Shown one piece after another: positions 33,004 through 41,964 of a stretch of DNA of 64,000 nt. A program made the translations under genes and the position numbers. Position 1 is the stretch's first letter. Each line of letters starts with the position of its first letter. Source of the stretch: Bacillus sp. T33-2 (GTDB lineage: Bacteria; Bacillota; Bacilli; Bacillales; Cytobacillaceae); the NCBI RefSeq assembly GCF_002860205.1, contig NZ_PGVB01000027.1, positions 1 to 64,000 of the forward strand, written 5' to 3'. The notes under the pieces are model-generated. The model made no database searches, had not been told where the DNA came from, and saw only the letters and a program-made list of their open reading frames with translations.

Positions 33004-33333
33004 TCAGAAGATCAAGGGGAGGGGGCGTCGAATTACTTTAATGGACTGAGGCATCATGCGGTTTTTTTGTGCCTCTTTAAGATAAATGAACATGGCTTTT
33101 CCGCCTACCGAATTTGCAGAATGGATCGTAATTCGTTCCGCAAACAACTGTTGTTCCACCATTAATTGTACCAGCAGCAGCCCATTTCTGGTTTTGCTGA
33201 CCAGGTCATGGTCCAATGAGAGATGTTCGATCTCAAAATTCATCAGCAGATCGATACATTCATCAATATCCCTCGCCAGAAGATGTCCTTGAGGGCAACT
33301 TCGGTGGTCATCAAGAAAAACACTAATTTTCAT
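33004..33333 (-). CDS. Cyclic-phosphate processing receiver domain (cREC) protein
   Basis: A 109-residue single-domain protein with the cREC pattern: FLDDHRSCP near the N terminus, ISLDHDL-like LSLDHDLVS, and ITIHSANSVGGKAMF. These receiver-fold proteins keep acidic residues and a histidine in place of the phospho-acceptor system and are proposed, from comparative genomics, to process cyclic phosphate ends in RNA or nucleotides. No partner gene is adjacent. Confidence 0.75.
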   Translation of the reverse strand: MKISVFLDDHRSCPQGHLLARDIDECIDLLMNFEIEHLSLDHDLVSKTRNGLLLVQLMVEQQLFAERITIHSANSVGGKAMFIYLKEAQKNRMMPQSIKVIRRPLPLIF

Positions 33334-33834
33334 TGTTATCCCACCTTCGAAATATTTTCCTTTTTTTTGGATCTTAACCCCATTCTAACACAAAATGTGG
33401 GGCATTATTTTTGACGGGACAAAAGTAGCAATACGCAAAGACTGTCATATCAATAGTTTATTACGTCAAAATAGGTCAAAAGTAATTTTTTGGTGATTTT
33501 TTAACACCTGTTGCATTGGCCAGATGTTCAGACTCAGTATTGATCTTTTTATTAGATGTTTAATAGCCTAAAAAAATCCGCAGCAAAAAGTTTCCCAATT
33601 TTTAATAGAAGCTGCCTGGCCGGATACACGGATTTTAGGAAAATTCTAGTAAACTGCTAGAAAATACGATGGTGAAATGGATTAATTTACCTTCAGATTG
33701 AACGAAAGCAATTATGCATATAAAAAATTTTCCCAACTTTTCAAGCGTCTATAGTGATTGCTTTTGTCTGAAAATTAGCAATATACTTTAAATGTAGCGA
33801 TATAGCTGCCAAAAAACGTGAGAGGAGCTATGGG
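33334..33834. promoter_or_regulatory. Control region of the subtilisin gene with two direct repeats
   Basis: Five hundred bases without a gene. Two near-identical sites of the form AAAAA(G/T)TTTCCCAA(T/C)TTTT occur at 33585-33604 and 33721-33740. A terminator-like CCCCATTCTAACACAAAATGTGGGG lies near 33380. The region is very AT-rich just before the protease ribosome site (GAGAGGAG). The repeats are candidate regulator-binding sites; which protein binds them is not known. Confidence 0.45.
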
Positions 33835-35097
33835 ATGAAAAAAAGAAAAATGCTCGGATCTGCCGTACTTAGCTTTGCAATGGGATTTTCAGTTTTTGCT
33901 ACCGGGGTTTTTGGACAGGAGGCACAGCCAGCCGATACTTATCGAGTATTTATTCAAGGTCCAAGTTCCGAAAAAGTTAAAGTCAAAAAAATCCACGGTG
34001 CACGCTGGGATTTTGGCAATGATGGCCTAACAATTACTGTGAACAGCAAGCAGCATCAGGCGCTATTAAAAAACAAGAACTTGAAGATTGAAAGAGTGCA
34101 GGAAGTCCAGTTGCAAACCAGAACTGATGCGGCAGGAAAGGCTGGCGCGGTCGCCAGTGCAGTGCCTAATGACCAGACGCCATGGGGCATCCAGGCGATC
34201 TATAATGATAACAACATACAAGCGACTTCTGGAGGAGACGGCATTAAAGTTGCGGTACTTGATACAGGGGCATACACCAGCCATATTGATTTAACAGGCA
34301 ATGTAGAGCAGTGCAAGGACTTTACCCAGGCAAGCTCGCCTCTTGTCAATGGAAGCTGCGCTGACCGCCACGGCCACGGGACTCATGTCTCCGGGACAGT
34401 GCTTGCCAATGGCGGGCATGATGGCCTGGGTATTTATGGTGTCGCCCCTCAATCCGAACTATGGGCTTACAAAGTCCTGAATGACAGAGGTTCAGGCTAT
34501 TCCGACGATATCGCAGCAGGAATCCGGCATGCTGCTGATGAAGCGGCAAGGACGGGATCCAAGGTAGTCATTTCAATGTCACTCGGCTCAAGTGCAAAAG
34601 ACTCGCTGATTGCCAGCGCTGTAGATTATGCCTACAGCAAAGGTGCACTTGTAGTTGCGGCGGCAGGAAACAGCGGACCCAGCAGCAACACCATCGGCTA
34701 TCCTGGAGCACTCGTAAACGCAGTAGCCGTGGCCTCACTGGACAATACCCAAGTGAACGGAACCTATAAAGTTTCCGACTTCTCTTCCCGCGGCAATCCA
34801 GCCACTGACGCTGACTATGTCATTCATGAGCGGGATATCGAAGTGTCTGCTCCGGGCGGATCGATCTATTCCACAGCCAATAATGGCGGATATACGACTA
34901 TGAGCGGCACATCAATGGCCACCCCTCATATATCCGGGCTTGCCGCAAAGATCTGGGCGGCCAATAAAACCTGGAGCCATACCCAGCTTCGTACGGAACT
35001 GCAACGCCGCGCCAAGCTATATGATGTAAAGGGAGGAACCGGGGCTGCAACAGGCGATGATTACGCGTCCGGTTTCGGCTTCCCGAGAGTGAAATAG
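33835..35097 (+). CDS. Secreted subtilisin-like serine protease (S8)
   Basis: A 420-residue prepro-protease. Signal peptide of ~27 residues (KKRK, hydrophobic core, VFG-Q), then a pro-region of ~80 residues resembling an I9 inhibitor fold. The catalytic triad is D143 (VAVLDTG), H181 (HGTHVSG) and S360 (GTSMATPH), with oxyanion N279 (AAGNSG). The mature enzyme contains a Cys pair (EQCKDF, NGSCAD) that could form a disulphide. It lies 230 bp upstream of the RRNPP regulator, a placement seen for NprR/PlcR-controlled exoproteases. Confidence 0.93.
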   Translation: MKKRKMLGSAVLSFAMGFSVFATGVFGQEAQPADTYRVFIQGPSSEKVKVKKIHGARWDFGNDGLTITVNSKQHQALLKNKNLKIERVQEVQLQTRTDAAGKAGAVASAVPNDQTPWGIQAIYNDNNIQATSGGDGIKVAVLDTGAYTSHIDLTGNVEQCKDFTQASSPLVNGSCADRHGHGTHVSGTVLANGGHDGLGIYGVAPQSELWAYKVLNDRGSGYSDDIAAGIRHAADEAARTGSKVVISMSLGSSAKDSLIASAVDYAYSKGALVVAAAGNSGPSSNTIGYPGALVNAVAVASLDNTQVNGTYKVSDFSSRGNPATDADYVIHERDIEVSAPGGSIYSTANNGGYTTMSGTSMATPHISGLAAKIWAANKTWSHTQLRTELQRRAKLYDVKGGTGAATGDDYASGFGFPRVK

Positions 35098-35141
35098 TTT
35101 TATATGATTCAATAATTAGAGGATTTTCCCCCCACAAGTTC

Positions 35142-35178
35142 AACCACCTGGTCATCAACAAGCCAGGTGGTCTTTTTT
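35142..35178 (+). terminator. Rho-independent terminator of the protease gene
   Basis: AACCACCTGG / CCAGGTGGT stem followed by TTTTTT. Confidence 0.88.
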
Positions 35179-35326
35179 AAAATATGTTTTACCCGGTTGG
35201 AAGGATTGTACAGCATAAAATAATTTCAGAATTTACGGAAAAACATTTAAAAATAGGTCTTTTTGGCTTTTTCAGCAACGTTCATAGGTGATAGATTATT
35301 AAAAAAAGCAGTCGACAGGTGAGCTT

Positions 35327-36547
35327 ATGCACTTTGGCCTATTAATCAAATACTATCGGACACAAAAGAAAATGACCCAAAAGGAATTGTCCAAAGGTAT
35401 ATGTTCAGTGCCTCATTTAAGCAAGATTGAGGGCAACCCGAAAGAAGGCAACCGTGATACGATACGTCTTTTGCTTGACAGGCTTCATGTTGATATAGCA
35501 GAAATATCCGAAAAGGAAGAACAAATCCAGAGCCTGCTGATCGAATTGAATGAGAATATGAATTTTTACTTAAAGGATGAGGCTGATGTTTGTATGAACA
35601 GGCTGAAAAAGGCCGAGGACATCATACCTTTTTCCCCCAACCTATATACATATGAGTTAACAAAATTTAGATACCTGTTGTTTAAGGGTGAATTGTCGCA
35701 GGCAGAGATGCAAAAGGACCTTCTGAATAAACAAAAAAATAATTTTTCCCAACATGAGGGCTATTTATATAAGTACCTGAATGCTGTATTTTTATTATCA
35801 ACAGGGTGCTATAAAAGAGCGGATCGTATGTTTGACGAAATTTTTTCCGAAGCAAACAACGAGATTGCAACCGGTGAAATCCTTTATCACCGTGCCCTTG
35901 CGAAAAGTTCGATGGAGCAGTCCGGGTATGCGATCCACTTCGGCAGGCTTGCCTTGCAGGCTTTCACCCACGAGCATAATTTTAACAGGATCCTTCACGT
36001 CCTGATGCTGCTGGGGATCAATTATACCCATTCAAAAATATATGAAGAAGCGTTAAGCTGCTTTAAGCACCTGATCAGAAATGCGGAACTTTTGAGCGAT
36101 TCCACATTGCTCCCGCAAATCTATCATAATATGGGCTTTCTTCAAAAAAAACTGGAAGATTATCAACAGGCAGCCTACTATTTTGAAAAAAGCTTATCTC
36201 TGGAGCAGCATAAATCACTCCATTATTTGATTTCTTTATTTTCGATCGCGGAAATTCACTATATCAAAGGCGAAACCAGGCAGGCCCTGGCCAGATTTGA
36301 ACAGGTATCCCTGCTGGCGAAGAATCTGGAGAATAAAAAATATCAAATGCTTGCCAAATATTATCTCATGGCGATCAATTCACCGGATAAAGCACTGGAT
36401 TACCTGGTTGCTAGAGTAATTCCTTTCCTGGAAGATGGAGACGGGAATCTGGACGAATTAACAGGGTTTTACAAATTGCTTTCGAATCATTTCATTGAAC
36501 GGGGAATGCATGAGGAAGCAGTAAAATATATTGAAAAAATCAATTGA
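35327..36547 (+). CDS. RRNPP-type quorum-sensing regulator (HTH plus TPR; PlcR/NprR-like)
   Basis: A 406-residue cytosolic regulator. The N-terminal HTH-3 domain (residues ~3-60) has LIKYYRTQKKMTQKELSKGI, then SVPHLSKIEGN. The remaining 340 residues are helical tetratricopeptide-like repeats, e.g. YNMGFLQKKLEDYQQAAYYF as seen in HNMGFLQKK and AYYFEKSLSLEQ. The architecture and length match the PlcR/NprR class, whose TPR groove binds a re-imported signalling peptide. A secreted pro-peptide gene follows after 14 nt, with its ribosome site overlapping this stop codon, which is the canonical cassette layout. Confidence 0.85.
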   Translation: MHFGLLIKYYRTQKKMTQKELSKGICSVPHLSKIEGNPKEGNRDTIRLLLDRLHVDIAEISEKEEQIQSLLIELNENMNFYLKDEADVCMNRLKKAEDIIPFSPNLYTYELTKFRYLLFKGELSQAEMQKDLLNKQKNNFSQHEGYLYKYLNAVFLLSTGCYKRADRMFDEIFSEANNEIATGEILYHRALAKSSMEQSGYAIHFGRLALQAFTHEHNFNRILHVLMLLGINYTHSKIYEEALSCFKHLIRNAELLSDSTLLPQIYHNMGFLQKKLEDYQQAAYYFEKSLSLEQHKSLHYLISLFSIAEIHYIKGETRQALARFEQVSLLAKNLENKKYQMLAKYYLMAINSPDKALDYLVARVIPFLEDGDGNLDELTGFYKLLSNHFIERGMHEEAVKYIEKIN

Positions 36548-36561
36548 AGGAGGAAATGGAT

Positions 36562-36705
36562 TTGAAAAAGTTATTGATTGGTTTATGTTCTGCAGGGTTT
36601 TTGGCAGTTTTTGCTTTGGGTGCTGCTTTTGCCGGGGGAGTTTCGTTCGACAAGGCTGTTCACGTTTCAGCACCGGAACACCCACCGATCCAGCCGCCTA
36701 TCTGA
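36562..36705 (+). CDS. Putative signalling pro-peptide paired with the RRNPP regulator
   Basis: A 47-residue pro-peptide: LKKLLIGLCSAGFLAVFALG is a classical Sec signal, then a short exported tail ending SAPEHPPIQPPI. Length, KKLLIG start and C-terminal location of a Pro-rich segment resemble PapR/NprX-type pro-peptides, which are secreted, trimmed and re-imported by Opp. AAGGAGG (36547-36553) is correctly spaced to TTG 36562; the ATG at 36556 (two residues longer) is an alternative but only 2 nt from that site. The mature peptide sequence is a guess; the last 7-8 residues are the best candidate. Confidence 0.72.
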   Translation: MKKLLIGLCSAGFLAVFALGAAFAGGVSFDKAVHVSAPEHPPIQPPI

Positions 36706-36738
36706 TTTGTCACCTGAATACTGTGAACCTTAAGAATT

Positions 36739-36771
36739 GCGTGCCACTGATATCAGTTGCACGCTTTTTTT
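36739..36771 (+). terminator. Rho-independent terminator of the regulator/peptide operon
   Basis: GCGTGCCACTGA / TATCAGTTGCACGC imperfect stem followed by seven Ts. Confidence 0.85.
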
Positions 36772-36820
36772 ATGAAGTGGATAATATTGATAACTACTAT
36801 TGTTTTGAGGGGGCAATTCA

Positions 36821-37363
36821 GTGAAGATTCGATCTGCCACGATTGAGGATGTGAAAGGAATCGCCAAAGTGCATGTGGACAGTTGGCGAAGCACTTATCG
36901 GGGGATCGTCCCGGATGTGTTATTGGATGAAGAACTTACATACGAATCACGTGAAAAGCAATGGACAGATCATTTCGGCGCCGCCAGTACAGATTCCATT
37001 CTGGCTGTGGCAGAAGATGAGAAAAATCAAATCGCAGGCTTTATATCAGGCGGTGCCGAAAGGGACGGCGACCCTGTATATAAAGGAGAATTATACGCCA
37101 TCTATATATTAAAGGAATATCAAAAACAGGGATTGGGACAAAAATTACTCCTTCCCCTTCTTGATTTTTTAAACTCAAGGGACATTGACAACATGCTGGT
37201 TTGGGTGTTCCGGGACAACAATTCCAGGGGCTTCTACCAAACTTTGGGGGGCAAGCTTTATAAAGAAGGCGAATTCGAGATAGGGGGGGCGAAAGTGACT
37301 GAACAAGCTTATGCATGGGATAATATAACCAGGCTTAGAGACGAATTGCTAAGGAAATTATGA
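36821..37363 (+). CDS. GNAT family N-acetyltransferase
   Basis: A 180-residue GNAT enzyme. The N-terminal HVDSWRSTYRGIVPD is typical of the RimI-like subgroup, and motif A is ILKEYQKQGLGQKLLLPLL. The GTG start at 36821 has GAGGGGG upstream. It has its own short leader after a terminator, so it is not in the peptide operon. Substrate unknown. Confidence 0.88.
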   Translation: MKIRSATIEDVKGIAKVHVDSWRSTYRGIVPDVLLDEELTYESREKQWTDHFGAASTDSILAVAEDEKNQIAGFISGGAERDGDPVYKGELYAIYILKEYQKQGLGQKLLLPLLDFLNSRDIDNMLVWVFRDNNSRGFYQTLGGKLYKEGEFEIGGAKVTEQAYAWDNITRLRDELLRKL

Positions 37364-37449
37364 TATGCGTTTGCTATGTACTTTCCTAAGGGTATCACCT
37401 CAGGTAGAAGGCATTGGCGTTGGTCCATTCTATAATAGAGGTGAAATTG

Positions 37450-38931
37450 ATGAACATGGATAAATACAGGACCATTTTACAGGCAAAAGAAGGCGAACTG
37501 GATGCGTTAAAAGATAAAGCTGCTTCTTGTCCATGGAAACCTTTCTACCATATCCACCCCGAATTCGGCTTGATGAATGATCCGAACGGCCTGGCTTTTT
37601 TTAATGGGGAATATCACGTCTTCTACCAGTGGTATCCATATGGCCCGATCCATGGCATGAAGCACTGGGGCCATGTCAAGTCGAAGGATCTCAGTCATTG
37701 GGAAAGGATGCCTGTTGCCATTATTCCGACGGAAAACTACGAATCACACGGGGCATACTCTGGAGGGGCGCTGGCCAAGGATGATCAGCTGTACCTTTAC
37801 TACACCGGGAATATCAAGTTTGGTGACGAAAGCCATATGCGTGATGCAAACCAGTGCCTTGCCGTTTTGGACAATGGCGGGGAAATTCAAAAGCATGAAA
37901 AAAATCCGGTCATTGAGGGCACCCCTGAGGGCTACACAGGGCATGTCCGCGACCCGAAGGTTTGGAAACAAGGGGACAGCTATTACATGGTACTTGGCGC
38001 CCAGCGGGAAAATGAAACAGGTACACTGATTATTTACGAGTCTGGCGACGCCGTTGACTGGAGCTTAAAAGGTGAATTAAAGACCAATCTTGGCGAATTC
38101 GGATATATGTGGGAATGCCCGGACTATTTTCAGCTTGATGGCAGAGATGTGCTCGTGTTTTCACCGCAGGGAATTGGAAATGAAACAGGAAACAACTTTC
38201 AGAATATCTTTAATGTCATTTATGCAGTTGGTAAAATGGACCTTGAAAAACTGGAATTCATTGTTGAACATTACCAGGAAATAGATAAAGGCTTCGATTT
38301 TTATGCACCGCAAACGTTTGAGGGTAAAGATGGCAGGCGGCTCATGTTTGCATGGGCCGGCGTAGGTGAAACTGAATTCCCGTCTGATAAAAACATGTGG
38401 GCCCATATGCTGACACTGCCCAGAGAGCTTCACCTTGACGGAAATATACTGAAACAGAAGCCTGCAAATGAATTAAAAAGCTTGAGGTCCGGCAGAATAC
38501 GTTTCGAAGGAAGCACCCAGGGCACCAGAGTATTGGAAGATATAGGAGGAAATGCTGTTGAGATGTCAGTCAGAATGTCTCCTGATGACGCGGCCCTATT
38601 TGGGCTGGAACTGTTCCATTCTAATCAGGAAGGCTTCCGGATTGAGTTTGACAGGATGTTAAAGGCTGTATCAATTGACCGCAGGAAATTCAATAATCCG
38701 ATAAAATCAGAGAAAAGGGGCATTAGGACTGCTGGCTGGATTCCATCAGACCAGGTTGAACTAACCATTTTTATCGATAAAAGCATTGTGGAAATATTTA
38801 TTGATGACGGAGAGACAGTATTCACATCAAGAGTTTTTCCCGAGGCCGAATCAATTGGCGTGCAATTGTTTTCAGATAAAATGGTACACTGGCAAGTAGA
38901 CCAATTTAACTTAACAAGAGGAATTGAATGA
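37450..38931 (+). CDS. Glycoside hydrolase family 32 (sucrose-6-phosphate hydrolase/beta-fructosidase)
   Basis: About 493 residues, cytosolic (no signal peptide). The GH32 nucleophile block is HPEFGLMNDPNGLAFF (Asp in NDPNG), the transition-state Asp is in VRDPKVW, and the acid/base Glu is in WECPD. A C-terminal beta-sandwich ends the protein. It hydrolyses sucrose-6-phosphate or fructosides. No PTS permease or LacI regulator is adjacent, so transport must be encoded elsewhere. ATG 37450 is chosen because GAGGTG lies before it. Confidence 0.9.
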   Translation: MNMDKYRTILQAKEGELDALKDKAASCPWKPFYHIHPEFGLMNDPNGLAFFNGEYHVFYQWYPYGPIHGMKHWGHVKSKDLSHWERMPVAIIPTENYESHGAYSGGALAKDDQLYLYYTGNIKFGDESHMRDANQCLAVLDNGGEIQKHEKNPVIEGTPEGYTGHVRDPKVWKQGDSYYMVLGAQRENETGTLIIYESGDAVDWSLKGELKTNLGEFGYMWECPDYFQLDGRDVLVFSPQGIGNETGNNFQNIFNVIYAVGKMDLEKLEFIVEHYQEIDKGFDFYAPQTFEGKDGRRLMFAWAGVGETEFPSDKNMWAHMLTLPRELHLDGNILKQKPANELKSLRSGRIRFEGSTQGTRVLEDIGGNAVEMSVRMSPDDAALFGLELFHSNQEGFRIEFDRMLKAVSIDRRKFNNPIKSEKRGIRTAGWIPSDQVELTIFIDKSIVEIFIDDGETVFTSRVFPEAESIGVQLFSDKMVHWQVDQFNLTRGIE

Positions 38932-39041
38932 AAATTCATGTGCAACCCCCACATATTCCATCCTCGCACCGAAGATTCTGGTGAAAGGGTTTTTTAGTAA
39001 TTATTCTTCTAGATCCGGAAAATGCATTGAGGAGGTTCGGC

Positions 39042-39170
39042 ATGGAAACGTATGTGGCAGATATTGACCAACTATTGGAAGATACGGTTGAGATTGCCGA
39101 AAATGAGCAATGTTATTCCATTGGTTTTATTGAAATTGACCATTTGCTTGAAAATACCCGTGACTGGTAA
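39042..39170 (+). CDS. Small acidic protein, unknown
   Basis: 42 residues, METYVADIDQLLEDTVEIAE, ending HLLENTRDW. TGAGGAGG is well placed before the ATG and a terminator follows. No hydrophobic segment, one Cys. It lies just upstream of the LexA-like box of the helicase gene. Not recognised. Confidence 0.6.
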   Translation: METYVADIDQLLEDTVEIAENEQCYSIGFIEIDHLLENTRDW

Positions 39171-39187
39171 GCGATACCGCATTTAAG

Positions 39188-39219
39188 AGGCCTTCCATTT
39201 AAAGATGGGAGGTTTTTTA
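39188..39219 (+). terminator. Rho-independent terminator
   Basis: CCTTCCAT / ATGGGAGG stem (one wobble) followed by six Ts. Confidence 0.75.
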
Positions 39220-39232
39220 TTGTCGTTTCCGT

Positions 39233-39255
39233 GAAACGAACGTTTGTGCTATGAT
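39233..39255 (+). promoter_or_regulatory. LexA-like box and -10 element upstream of the helicase gene
   Basis: GAAACGAACGTTTG (39233-39246) fits the inner part of the LexA consensus; TATGAT follows at 39250-39255. The geometry is the same as before sbcD. Confidence 0.55.
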
Positions 39256-39289
39256 TGACTAAACAATTCAGTTTGGGACAGGAGAGGCC

Positions 39290-41581
39290 ATGGGATACGA
39301 AATCAAACTACCGGTCAGAGGGCTTGTTGAATATGTTTTTCGCAGCGGCAGCATCGAGTCCGGATTCAGGTCTGCGGTCTCCATGACCGAAGGAGCGAAA
39401 GTCCACCGGAAGATCCAGAAAACTTACGGGGAGTCTGATCATAGTGAAGTTTTCCTCCAGGCACGGATAACATATGAAAATCTGGACTTTATTATAGAGG
39501 GACGTTGCGACGGGCTTTTATTTTCTGAAAACGAAGTAACCATAGATGAAATAAAATCAACATCCGGAGACATTAGGGTTATCCTGGAGGAGAGCTATCC
39601 GGTGCACTGGGCCCAAGCAAAATGCTATGCATACATGTATGCCAAAGACCACGGGATTGACAGGATAAATATCCAGTTAACCTATGTCCAAAAAGAATCC
39701 GGGGAGTTCAAAAGATTCATCACTTCCAGTTCCATGGCGGAATTGGAGGGTTTCGTAATGGACCTTGCCAAAGGGTATGCCCCGTATGCGAGGTTAAGGA
39801 TCCACCATGAACACAAAAAGGAACAGTCCATAAAGAAATTGGATTTTCCTTTCCCGCAATATAGAAAGGGACAGCGCAAACTTGCAGGAGCGGTGTATAA
39901 AACCATCCAGGAAGGAAAAACCCTGTTTGCGAGCGCTCCAACCGGAATTGGAAAGACGATTTCCACGGTTTTTCCCTCTGTAAAAGCAATTGGAGAAGGG
40001 CTCATTCAGCGGATCTTTTATTTGACAGCCAAAACGATTACCAGGCAAACTGCCGAAGAAGCTTTCCATTTAATGAATAAAAAAGGGTTATGCATGAAAA
40101 CCGTGACCATTACGGCAAAAGAGAAGATTTGTTTTAACGAGGGCGGCAGATGCCGTAAAAATGATTGTGAATTTGCGGATGGTTATTATGACCGGATTAA
40201 CGGTGCAGTAATGGATATTTTCGAGAATGAAACGTCCATGGACCGTTCTGTGATTGAACAATACGCCCTGAAGCACAAGGTTTGCCCGTTTGAATTTTCA
40301 CTTGATCTTGCTTATGCTGCGGATGCTGTCATTTGTGATTACAACTATGTTTTTGATCCGCGGGTTTCTCTAAAAAGGTTATTCGGCGAGCAGAAAAGGC
40401 AAACCGTCCTGCTTGTCGATGAGGCGCATAATCTCGTCGACCGGGCAAGGGAGATGTTCTCCGCGCAGCTGAACAAATCAATATTCCTCGCACTTAAACG
40501 AGAGTCCAAAGGAAAGAGCAAAGGGATTTTTGAAACGTCAGGGCAGTTGAACAATTATTTCATCCGTCTGAAGAAGGAGGCTGGAGGGGAAAAGTCTATC
40601 GTATTATCAGAACTTCCGGATGAATTAAATGCCTTGCTTGAAGCCTTTTCCGGCGAGGCAGAACGGGAGCTTGTTGGCGGGATGGATCCAGAAGATAACC
40701 AGCTCCTTCTCGATGCATATTTTGCAGCACAGAGCTGGCTGCGCATCGCCAAACTTTATAGTGACCGGTACGTAATCTATGCTGAGGTTATCAGGAAAGA
40801 TGTTTTTATAAAACAATTTTGCATCGATCCTTCAGAGCTATTAGGACGGGCGGGCAGTGAATACAGGAGCCGTATTTTATTCTCGGCTACTTTAACCCCG
40901 CACGATTATTTTATTGATATGCTCGGCGGCGGCACGGAAGACTACACCGTCAACATTCCGTCACCGTTTCAAGCCGGACAAACAGATGTGTTTATTCAGC
41001 CACTATCAACACGCTACCATGACAGGAGCAAATCAATCGACGCTATTGTGAAAACACTTAGTAATGCTGTAGACAGGAAGCCTGGAAACTTTCTGATTTT
41101 CTTTCCGTCATATCAGTATATGAACTCTGTTTACGAGGAATGGACTGCCGGAAACCCGGACATCAATACAATCATCCAGAGCCAGGGCATGGTTGAAGCT
41201 GACCGCGAAGCTTTTTTGGAGGAGTTTCAGCCCGTCACCGGAAAAGCATTTGTCGGGTTTGCTGTACTGGGCGGCATTTTTTCAGAAGGGATTGACCTGA
41301 AAGGGGACCGGCTGAATGGTGTAGTGGTTGTCGGGGTGGGGTTGCCCCAGATTGGCTTCGAACGGAACCTGATTAAAAAATACTTTTCTGAAACCGGCAA
41401 AAATGGATTTGATTACGCTTATGTCTATCCCGGGATCAATAAGGTGCTGCAGGCAGGCGGCAGGCTCATCCGCTCGGAAGAGGATACAGGAACAATCATA
41501 CTTGTGGATGACCGATTCCTGCAGGTAAAATATCAGAAAATGCTGCCGGACGAATGGCTTGACTACCAAATCATCCGCTAA
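39290..41581 (+). CDS. DinG/XPD-type helicase fused to a Cas4-like nuclease domain
   Basis: A 763-residue two-part enzyme. Residues ~1-180 are a PD-(D/E)XK domain: Asp in IEGRCDGLL, ExK in IDEIKS and a downstream QAKCYAYMY motif, as in Cas4/AddB-type nucleases. From ~190 it is an SF2 helicase of the XPD/DinG group: Walker A SAPTGIGKTIST, four candidate Fe-S cysteines (ICFNEGG, RCRKNDCEF, KVCPFEFS), DEAH, then GGIFSEGIDLKGDRL and QAGGRLIRSEED. It probably unwinds and cuts damaged or branched DNA. The LexA-like box upstream supports a repair role. Confidence 0.88.
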   Translation: MGYEIKLPVRGLVEYVFRSGSIESGFRSAVSMTEGAKVHRKIQKTYGESDHSEVFLQARITYENLDFIIEGRCDGLLFSENEVTIDEIKSTSGDIRVILEESYPVHWAQAKCYAYMYAKDHGIDRINIQLTYVQKESGEFKRFITSSSMAELEGFVMDLAKGYAPYARLRIHHEHKKEQSIKKLDFPFPQYRKGQRKLAGAVYKTIQEGKTLFASAPTGIGKTISTVFPSVKAIGEGLIQRIFYLTAKTITRQTAEEAFHLMNKKGLCMKTVTITAKEKICFNEGGRCRKNDCEFADGYYDRINGAVMDIFENETSMDRSVIEQYALKHKVCPFEFSLDLAYAADAVICDYNYVFDPRVSLKRLFGEQKRQTVLLVDEAHNLVDRAREMFSAQLNKSIFLALKRESKGKSKGIFETSGQLNNYFIRLKKEAGGEKSIVLSELPDELNALLEAFSGEAERELVGGMDPEDNQLLLDAYFAAQSWLRIAKLYSDRYVIYAEVIRKDVFIKQFCIDPSELLGRAGSEYRSRILFSATLTPHDYFIDMLGGGTEDYTVNIPSPFQAGQTDVFIQPLSTRYHDRSKSIDAIVKTLSNAVDRKPGNFLIFFPSYQYMNSVYEEWTAGNPDINTIIQSQGMVEADREAFLEEFQPVTGKAFVGFAVLGGIFSEGIDLKGDRLNGVVVVGVGLPQIGFERNLIKKYFSETGKNGFDYAYVYPGINKVLQAGGRLIRSEEDTGTIILVDDRFLQVKYQKMLPDEWLDYQIIR

Positions 41582-41755
41582 ACCAGGCATCGGGTTTTTG
41601 TTTAGGAAAGGAAATATTTGCAGACAAATTTTGAGTTTAGTTTTTTTAAAACAAGGGTAAATAAACTCGTCGATATATAAATCAAAACATATATAACCAC
41701 AAAGACTTACTATTAACGCACTACCTGGGATAATGCACAACAAAGGGGTCTTGTA

Positions 41756-41911
41756 ATGGCAGAAGTTGAAGAACATTTAATTTTCATTAAGGAACTCGGC
41801 CGTTTATTCAGGGATTACAGGAATTGCAGGGATGAAGAAGTGAAACAGCAAATCATCGAAGATATCCACCTTTTAGGAAGAGCCATTGATTCCGGGGACC
41901 AACCGGTTTAA
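41756..41911 (+). CDS. Small protein, unknown
   Basis: 51 residues, MAEVEEHLIFIKELGRLFRD, then YRNCRDEEVKQQIIEDIHLL. Two amphipathic helices are likely. AAAGGGG precedes the ATG by 9 nt. It lies downstream of the helicase gene with a 175-nt gap. Not recognised. Confidence 0.6.
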   Translation: MAEVEEHLIFIKELGRLFRDYRNCRDEEVKQQIIEDIHLLGRAIDSGDQPV

Positions 41912-41964
41912 TGATCATGGCATGCCAATGACAAGCGGATAGCGGGGGCTAACCGCTTTTTCTG

